Assembly: GCA_035248685.1 (NCBI GenBank)
Contig: DATFHF010000050.1
Location: 1-64,000 of the forward strand
Source of the DNA: Jatrophihabitans_A sp035248685
GTDB lineage: Bacteria; Actinomycetota; Actinomycetes; Mycobacteriales; Jatrophihabitantaceae
DNA: 64,000 nucleotides
Direction: 5' to 3'
Part shown: positions 59,197 through 64,000 of the stretch, piece by piece
Layout: every line of letters begins with the position of its first letter
Numbering within the stretch: the stretch's first letter is position 1
Notes under the pieces: generated by a model
The model's input: the letters and a program-made list of their open reading frames with translations, nothing else
Database searches by the model: none
What the model was told of the DNA's origin: nothing
Translations under genes and position numbers: made by a program

Positions 59197-61506
59197 TCAG
59201 GCCGACTGCAACAAAGCTACCGGGTAATCGTCCAGCAGGCCGTGCACCGGATGGCTGCCGCGGTAGGACCGGCCGGTCAGCAGGTCACGGTAGGTGCCGG
59301 CCGGCAGCGCCAGCTCGGTATCCTGCCAGCCGCCGGCCCGATGCAGGGTGAGCGGTAGCCGGGTGGCCAACGCGATCAGGCCGCCGCGGTCGAAGGCCAC
59401 CAGATGTTCTGCTGCCGGGCCGGTGGCGATGAGCGGTTGGTAGTCGGTCAGCAGGTCCGGACGATCCCGGCGCAGGGTCAGCGCCTGACTGGTCAGCCAG
59501 AGCTTGGCGGCGCCGGTGCCGTCCACCGGTGGCGGCTCGCCCGAACGCAGCGCGGCCAGCAGCCGAGCGCGCAGCTCGAAGTCGACCGGGCGGCGATTAT
59601 CCGGATCCACCAGGGAATAGTCGAACAGCTCGGTGCCCTGGTAGACATCCGGAATACCCGGCATGGTCAGCTGAAGCAGCTTCTGGGAGAGGCTGTTCGA
59701 CCAGCCGTACGGCGTGATCTCGGTGATCAGCCGGTCGAGCAGCTCGCGTACCGGCGGGTCGTCATAGGCCCGGTCAACCGCCTGGTGCACGCTCGCCTCG
59801 GAGGCCGAGTCCGGATCTCGCCAGCTGGTGCCCTCGCTCGCCTCCCGCATTGCCTTCTCGGCATAGGCGTGCATCCGCTCCCGCTCGATCCAGCCGGCAC
59901 CGACGAAGCTCTGCCAGAGCAGGTAACCGAACGCCCGGTTATCGATCGGAGCGTGGTGCATCAGCTCGGCTGCCGTGGCGTACCACGGTTCGCCGAGCTC
60001 GGGCAGCACCGCCAACCGGGCCCGGACGTCCTCGGATCGCTTGGTGTCATGGGTGGACAGCGTGGTCATGGTGTTCGGCCAGTGCCGTTGCCGGTGCTGT
60101 TGGGCGGCGTGGAACGCGGCCGGCGTGCTGCCGAACCGGCCGGGATCACCGCCCACCTCGTTCAACCCGATCGCCCGGTTGTACCGGTAGTAGGCGGTGT
60201 CCTCGACGCCCTTGGCCATGATGGCGCCGGTGGCCTGCTCGAACCGGACGGTGACTTCGCGGTCGCCGCCGGCCAGCAGCGGCAGGATTTCGGTGATGGT
60301 GTCGGCCAGTTCCGGCTTGCGAGAGCCGGCCAGGCCGGCCGCGGTGCTGAGCAGCTCGGCGCCGACCGGGTGGTAGGAGCGGTAGACCGGCATCGCCACC
60401 GCAAGCTCGGTCAGCGCGGCTCGAACGGCCGGGTCGTCGGCGGCCAAGGCCGGCGCGGCAGCCCGCACCCCACGTCCGATCCGGGCGATCTCGGCCGCCA
60501 GGATGGTGCTGGCCACCAGTCGCTTGCCCTGCTCGACATGGTGGTTCCAGTCCCGGGTGTCTCCGGTCAGCTCGGCGTAGCGGCTGCTGACCGCCGGCTC
60601 GGCGGCCGGGTCGTAGAGCAGGGAGTTCAGCTCGGCCAGCGCGTCATAGCCGGTGGTGCCGGCCACCGGCCAATCCGCCGGCAGTTGCTCGCCCGGCTCG
60701 GTGATCTTCTCCACCGTGATCCAGGCCTGCGGTGCCCGTTGGGCCAGCCGGCGCAGGTAGCCGGCCGGATCGGCCAGCCCGTCCGGATGATCGATCCGGA
60801 TGCCGTCTACCTCGCCGAGTTCCACCCAGCGCAGGATCTCGGCATGGGTCCGGTCGAACACCTCCGGATCCTCGACCCGGATGCCGGCCAGCTCGCTCAC
60901 CGCGAAGAACCGGCGATAGTTCTGCTCGGAATCGGCGCGCCGGTAGTTGACCAGCTCGTAGTGCTGTCGGTCATGCACGGTGGCCGGGTCGGCAGCCTCT
61001 TCAGTACCTGGCGCCAGCGGGAATCGGTGTTCGAAATAACGTAATTCACCATCGGCCAGGCTCAGCTGGCCGGGCTCGAAGTTGTCGCCGAGCACCGGCA
61101 GCCGAACCCGACCGGCACCGGCCTGCCAGTCGATGTCGAACCACCGTGCGTACGGCCCGTCCGGGCCGAGCCGCAGCAGCTGCCACCAGGCCTCGTTCTG
61201 GGCCGGATCGGCGACACCCATGTGGTTAGGCACGATGTCGACCACGATCCGCAGCTCGTGGGCCCGGGCGGCCGTGGCCAGCGCGGCGCGGCCCGGTTCG
61301 CCGCCGCGTTCCGGATCCACCCGATCATGGCTGGTGATGTCGTAGCCGTGATCGGATCCGGACGTTGCCTGCAGGATGGGGGACAGGTAGATCGCGTCGG
61401 CCCCCAGTGCGCGCAGGTAGCCGGCCAGCGCACCGGCCGCCGCAAGGTTGAACTGTCGCCGGATTTGAAGCCGGTAGGTCGAACGCGGCGTGCCATGCTC
61501 GCTCAC
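59197..61506 (-). CDS. treY: Malto-oligosyltrehalose synthase
   Basis: Converts the reducing-end alpha-1,4 bond of maltodextrins to alpha,alpha-1,1, 769 aa from GTG 61506 (SEHGTPRSTYRLQIRRQF). GAAGAG, the end of repeat copy C, is its ribosome site. Signature TYRLQ...AGALAGYLRALGADAIYLSPIL, IVPNHMGVADPAQNEAWW, nucleophile Asp in VDGIRIDHPDGLADP, Glu in ITVEKITEPGEQLP, Asp in TLSTHDTKRSEDVRAR. The open frame extends to 61701 across the repeat and into glgX; that part is rejected. Confidence 0.95.
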   Translation of the reverse strand: MSEHGTPRSTYRLQIRRQFNLAAAGALAGYLRALGADAIYLSPILQATSGSDHGYDITSHDRVDPERGGEPGRAALATAARAHELRIVVDIVPNHMGVADPAQNEAWWQLLRLGPDGPYARWFDIDWQAGAGRVRLPVLGDNFEPGQLSLADGELRYFEHRFPLAPGTEEAADPATVHDRQHYELVNYRRADSEQNYRRFFAVSELAGIRVEDPEVFDRTHAEILRWVELGEVDGIRIDHPDGLADPAGYLRRLAQRAPQAWITVEKITEPGEQLPADWPVAGTTGYDALAELNSLLYDPAAEPAVSSRYAELTGDTRDWNHHVEQGKRLVASTILAAEIARIGRGVRAAAPALAADDPAVRAALTELAVAMPVYRSYHPVGAELLSTAAGLAGSRKPELADTITEILPLLAGGDREVTVRFEQATGAIMAKGVEDTAYYRYNRAIGLNEVGGDPGRFGSTPAAFHAAQQHRQRHWPNTMTTLSTHDTKRSEDVRARLAVLPELGEPWYATAAELMHHAPIDNRAFGYLLWQSFVGAGWIERERMHAYAEKAMREASEGTSWRDPDSASEASVHQAVDRAYDDPPVRELLDRLITEITPYGWSNSLSQKLLQLTMPGIPDVYQGTELFDYSLVDPDNRRPVDFELRARLLAALRSGEPPPVDGTGAAKLWLTSQALTLRRDRPDLLTDYQPLIATGPAAEHLVAFDRGGLIALATRLPLTLHRAGGWQDTELALPAGTYRDLLTGRSYRGSHPVHGLLDDYPVALLQSA

Positions 61507-61514
61507 GGCAGGCT

Positions 61515-61532
61515 CTTCGCGCGAGCGCTCAT
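61515..61532 (-). repeat. Dispersed 18-bp repeat, copy C, with flanking GAGCGAGGA units
   Basis: Minus-strand ATGAGCGCTCGCGCGAAG followed by AG, giving the GAAGAG ribosome site of treY. Upstream (61533-61584) are GAGCGAGGAACGGAGC (61544-61559) and a second AGCGAGGAAC unit. The block fills the glgX-treY gap. Confidence 0.8.
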
Positions 61533-61583
61533 CGCTGAGATGAGCTCCGTTCCTCGCTCGTTCCTCGCTGCGATGCTCGCTCA

Positions 61584-63692
61584 TCAGCCGATCCGGCGCA
61601 GGACCACCAGGGTCCGGGGCAGCACCGTGACCGTGTCCCCCGCCTGCACCGGTTTCCCATCGGTGATCGCTGCCTGCGCGGTGTCCAGCACCACTTCCCA
61701 CTCATTCGCCACGCTGCCGTCCGGCACCCGGAACTCCAGGTCGTTGTCGTCGGCCGAGAAGCAGAGCAGGAACGAGTCGTCGACCACCCGTTCGCCTCGC
61801 GCGTCGGTGTCCGGGATGCCGGCGCCGTTGAGGAACACCGCTACCGTCCGTCCGAACCCGGAGCCCCAGTCGTCCTCGCTCATCACGCTGCCGTCCGGGC
61901 GGAGCCAGGCGATGTCGGGTAATGCGGCGCCGTCCTTGCCGCGGACCGGGCGGCCCTCGAAGAACCGTCGGCGGCGGAAGGTCGGATGCTCCCGGCGCAG
62001 CGCGGACACCGTGCGGGTGAAGGCGATCAGCTCGGCGTCGGCGTGCTTCCAGTCGATCCAGGTCAGCTTGTTGTCCTGGCAGTAACCGTTGTTGTTGCCG
62101 AGCTGGGTGCGACCGAGCTCGTCACCGTGGCACAGCATCGGCACGCCCTGGGACAGGAACAGGGTCGCGATGAAGTTGCGCTGCTGGCGGGCACGCAGTT
62201 CGAGAACGTCCGGGTCGTCGGTGGGGCCCTCCGTGCCACAGTTCCAGGACCGGTTGTGGCTCTCGCCGTCGTTGTTGCCCTCGCCGTTGCCCTCGTTGTG
62301 CTTTTCGTTGTAGGAAACCAGGTCGCGCAACGTGAACCCGTCGTGCGCGGTGACGAAGTTGATGCTGGCCACCGGTCGTCGGGCACTGTGCTCGTACAGG
62401 TCGGCCGAGCCGGTCAGCCGTGCCGCGAATTCGCCTATGGTGCCGGGCTCACCCCGCCAGAAGTCGCGGACGGTGTCGCGGTACTTGCCGTTCCATTCCG
62501 TCCACTGCGGGGGGAAGTTGCCCACCTGGTAGCCGCCGGGTCCGATGTCCCACGGCTCGGCGATCAACTTCACCTGGCTGACCGTCGGATCCTGCTGGAC
62601 GAGTTCGAAGAAGCTGGACAACCGGTCGACGTCATAGAACTCCCGGGCCAGGGTGGCGGCCAGGTCGAACCGGAAGCCGTCGACATGCATCTCGGTTACC
62701 CAGTACCGCAACGAGTCCATGATCAGCTGCAATGCATGGGGATTCCGGACGTTGAAGCTATTGCCGGTGCCGGTGTAGTCCATGTAGTAGCGCAGGTCAT
62801 CGTCCACCAGTCGGTAGTAGGAGGCGTTGTCGATGCCCTTGAAGCTCACCGTCGGCCCGAGGTGGTTGCCCTCGGCGGTGTGGTTGTAGACGACGTCCAG
62901 GATCACCTCGATGTCGGCGGCATGCAGCGCGCGGACCATCGCCTTGAACTCCTGCACCTGCCCGCCCGGGTTGGTGGATGAGCTGTATTTGGAGTCCGGC
63001 GCCAGGAAGCCGATGGTGTTGTAACCCCAGTAGTTGGTCAGCCCGCGGTCCTGCAGGATCGAGTCGTTGGCGAAGTGGTGCACCGGCATCAGCTCAATGG
63101 CGGTCGCGCCGATCGACTGGAGATGCTCGGTGATCGCCGGGTGCGCGACCCCGGCGTAGGTGCCGCGCAACTCCGCCGGCAAGTCGGGGTGCAGCTCGGT
63201 GAGGCCCTTGACGTGCGCCTCGTAGATGACGGTGTCGGCGTACTGCCGCTTGGGCGGACGGTCCACCCCCCAGTCGAAGTACGGGTTGATCACCACCGAC
63301 TTCGGCATGTACGGCGCGGAGTCCTCGTCGTTGCGGCTGTCCTCGTCGCCGAAGTTGTAGCCGAACAGCGACTGGTCCCACTCGAAATGGCTGTCGATGG
63401 CCTTGGCGTACGGGTCCAGCAGCAGCTTGTTGGGGTTGCAGCGGTGCCCGGCCGCCGGGTCGTACGGACCGTGCACGCGGTAGCCGTAGCGCTGGCCCGG
63501 CTCGATGCCCGGCAGGAAGGCGTGCCACACCAGGCCGTCCACTTCGGGCAGGTCGATGCGAATCTCCGTCCCGGACTCGTCGAACAGGCAAAGCTCGACC
63601 CGGTCGGCCACCTCGCTGTACAGCGTGAAGTTGGTTCCGGAGCCGTCATAGGTGGCGCCCAGCGGATAGGCGGTGCCCGGCCAGATCTGCAT
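61584..63692 (-). CDS. glgX: Glycogen debranching enzyme
   Basis: Isoamylase-type GH13 hydrolase of alpha-1,6 branches, 702 aa. N-terminal CBM48 (WPGTAYPLGATYDGSGTNFTLYSEVADRVELCLFD), AHVKGLTELHPDLP, nucleophile Asp in DGFRFDLAATLAREF, Glu in LIAEPWDIGPGGYQVG and Asp in TAHDGFTLRDLVSY. ATG 63692 has GAGGAGAC upstream. First gene of the glgX-treY-treZ-treS-mak-glgB operon, all on the minus strand with short gaps. Confidence 0.96.
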   Translation of the reverse strand: MQIWPGTAYPLGATYDGSGTNFTLYSEVADRVELCLFDESGTEIRIDLPEVDGLVWHAFLPGIEPGQRYGYRVHGPYDPAAGHRCNPNKLLLDPYAKAIDSHFEWDQSLFGYNFGDEDSRNDEDSAPYMPKSVVINPYFDWGVDRPPKRQYADTVIYEAHVKGLTELHPDLPAELRGTYAGVAHPAITEHLQSIGATAIELMPVHHFANDSILQDRGLTNYWGYNTIGFLAPDSKYSSSTNPGGQVQEFKAMVRALHAADIEVILDVVYNHTAEGNHLGPTVSFKGIDNASYYRLVDDDLRYYMDYTGTGNSFNVRNPHALQLIMDSLRYWVTEMHVDGFRFDLAATLAREFYDVDRLSSFFELVQQDPTVSQVKLIAEPWDIGPGGYQVGNFPPQWTEWNGKYRDTVRDFWRGEPGTIGEFAARLTGSADLYEHSARRPVASINFVTAHDGFTLRDLVSYNEKHNEGNGEGNNDGESHNRSWNCGTEGPTDDPDVLELRARQQRNFIATLFLSQGVPMLCHGDELGRTQLGNNNGYCQDNKLTWIDWKHADAELIAFTRTVSALRREHPTFRRRRFFEGRPVRGKDGAALPDIAWLRPDGSVMSEDDWGSGFGRTVAVFLNGAGIPDTDARGERVVDDSFLLCFSADDNDLEFRVPDGSVANEWEVVLDTAQAAITDGKPVQAGDTVTVLPRTLVVLRRIG

Positions 63693-63831
63693 GTGTCTCC
63701 TCAGCCGGCACAGCCGGTCAGAACGCCGGCACGTCCGGGCGCTCGGGTGCTCGCAACTGATCGGACGAGCAGGGGTCTGCCTGTCAGGTTACTGGGTCGC
63801 CAGCATGCAGCGTGCCGGGCTGCCGCGCGGC

Positions 63832-63881
63832 CGATCTTCATAGCCGCCGGTCGCTATGACGACCAAAAGTTCTGAAGATCG
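63832..63881. repeat. Nested palindromic element upstream of the glgX operon
   Basis: Outer 9-bp arms CGATCTTCA (63832-63840) and TGAAGATCG (63873-63881); inner dyads CATAG (63839-63843)/CTATG (63854-63858) and GGTCG (63849-63853)/CGACC (63860-63864). It lies between the glgX start and the 3' end of the next minus-strand gene, so it is either a REP-like element or the terminator of that gene. Confidence 0.62.
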
Positions 63882-63908
63882 ACTGGCCGGGGCCGGGGCC
63901 GGGATCGG

Positions 63909-64000
63909 CTAGGCGTCCGGATCGGGCCGCAGCTCGCTGGGCTTGGGCAGCGGCGGGATGCTGGGTAGCGGCGGCACCGCCGGCGGCTTGCTCGGGTCGA
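63909..64000 (-). CDS. C-terminal tail of a proline-rich protein (partial)
   Basis: A minus-strand frame open from the window edge ends at TAG 63909-63911. The 29 visible residues are Pro-rich (PPAVPPLPSIPPLPKPSEL) and end RPDPDA. Such tails occur on actinobacterial membrane or envelope proteins; the main domain is outside the window and no function can be given. Confidence 0.5.
   Translation of the reverse strand, partial: DPSKPPAVPPLPSIPPLPKPSELRPDPDA

Noticed and set aside
59404..61044. 546-codon plus-strand open frame antisense to treY
   Set aside because: Shadow of treY with low-complexity Gly/Arg/Gln-rich translation.

Overview
The window is GC-rich DNA from an actinobacterium (Actinomycetota). 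The signs are the gene order argS-lysA-hom-thrC-thrB-rho-rpmE-prfA-prmC-tsaC-glyA-wecA-like-atp operon-DUF2550, a NucS mismatch endonuclease, a deazaflavin (F420)-type oxidoreductase, a mycobacterial-type alpha-glucan/trehalose cluster, frequent GTG starts and ATGA/GTGA start-stop overlaps. The genus cannot be fixed from the sequence alone. Almost the whole window is protein-coding. No rRNA, tRNA, CRISPR array, prophage or transposase gene was seen.

Layout. (1) 1-5819: 3' end of argS, then a tightly coupled lysine/threonine operon lysA-hom-thrC-thrB. (2) 5820-8672: rho with a structured leader and a large low-complexity insertion, then a small PH-domain membrane protein. (3) 8700-12188: sugar ABC transporter (lipoprotein, two permeases, no ATPase) closed by a strong terminator hairpin. 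(4) 12202-13478 (minus): two overlapping paralogous single-pass membrane proteins of unknown function. (5) 13638-19213: rpmE, prfA, prmC, tsaC, glyA and a WecA/MraY-type phosphoglycosyltransferase. (6) 19351-27664: F1Fo ATP synthase operon atpZ-atpI-atpB-E-F-H-A-G-D-C plus the DUF2550 gene. (7) 27676-49531: acyl-CoA and B12-dependent metabolism: cobalamin adenosyltransferase, 3-hydroxybutyryl-CoA dehydrogenase, ethylmalonyl-CoA mutase, an aldehyde dehydrogenase, a two-domain hydroxyacyl-CoA dehydrogenase, HMG-CoA lyase, crotonyl-CoA carboxylase/reductase, methylmalonyl/ethylmalonyl-CoA epimerase, thiolase, MeaB and glutaryl-CoA dehydrogenase. NucS, a DivIVA-like protein, a transporter and TetR and MarR regulators are interspersed. 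(8) 49571-51652: thioredoxin-TPR protein and a pirin. (9) 51736-63692 (minus): glycogen/trehalose operon glgX-treY-treZ-treS-mak-glgB. (10) The 3' end of a proline-rich protein runs off the right edge.

How the genes fit. Thiolase, hydroxybutyryl-CoA dehydrogenase, Ccr, epimerase and Ecm give much of an ethylmalonyl-CoA route from acetyl-CoA. The adenosyltransferase and MeaB supply and protect the adenosylcobalamin that Ecm needs. The treY/treZ and treS/mak pairs connect alpha-glucan and trehalose, and the ABC transporter could import a related disaccharide.

The main non-coding observations are: a pair of matching palindromes between a TetR gene and a divergent F420-type reductase gene; promoter -10 hexamers placed exactly 6 nt before the start codon of five genes, implying leaderless mRNAs; three unrelated palindromic intergenic elements; a three-copy 18-bp repeat sitting at minus-strand gene starts; and a hairpin plus a 12-codon ORF in front of the ATP synthase operon. 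I did not find a clearly novel multi-gene system. The closest candidates are the paralogous membrane-protein pair and the repeat families.
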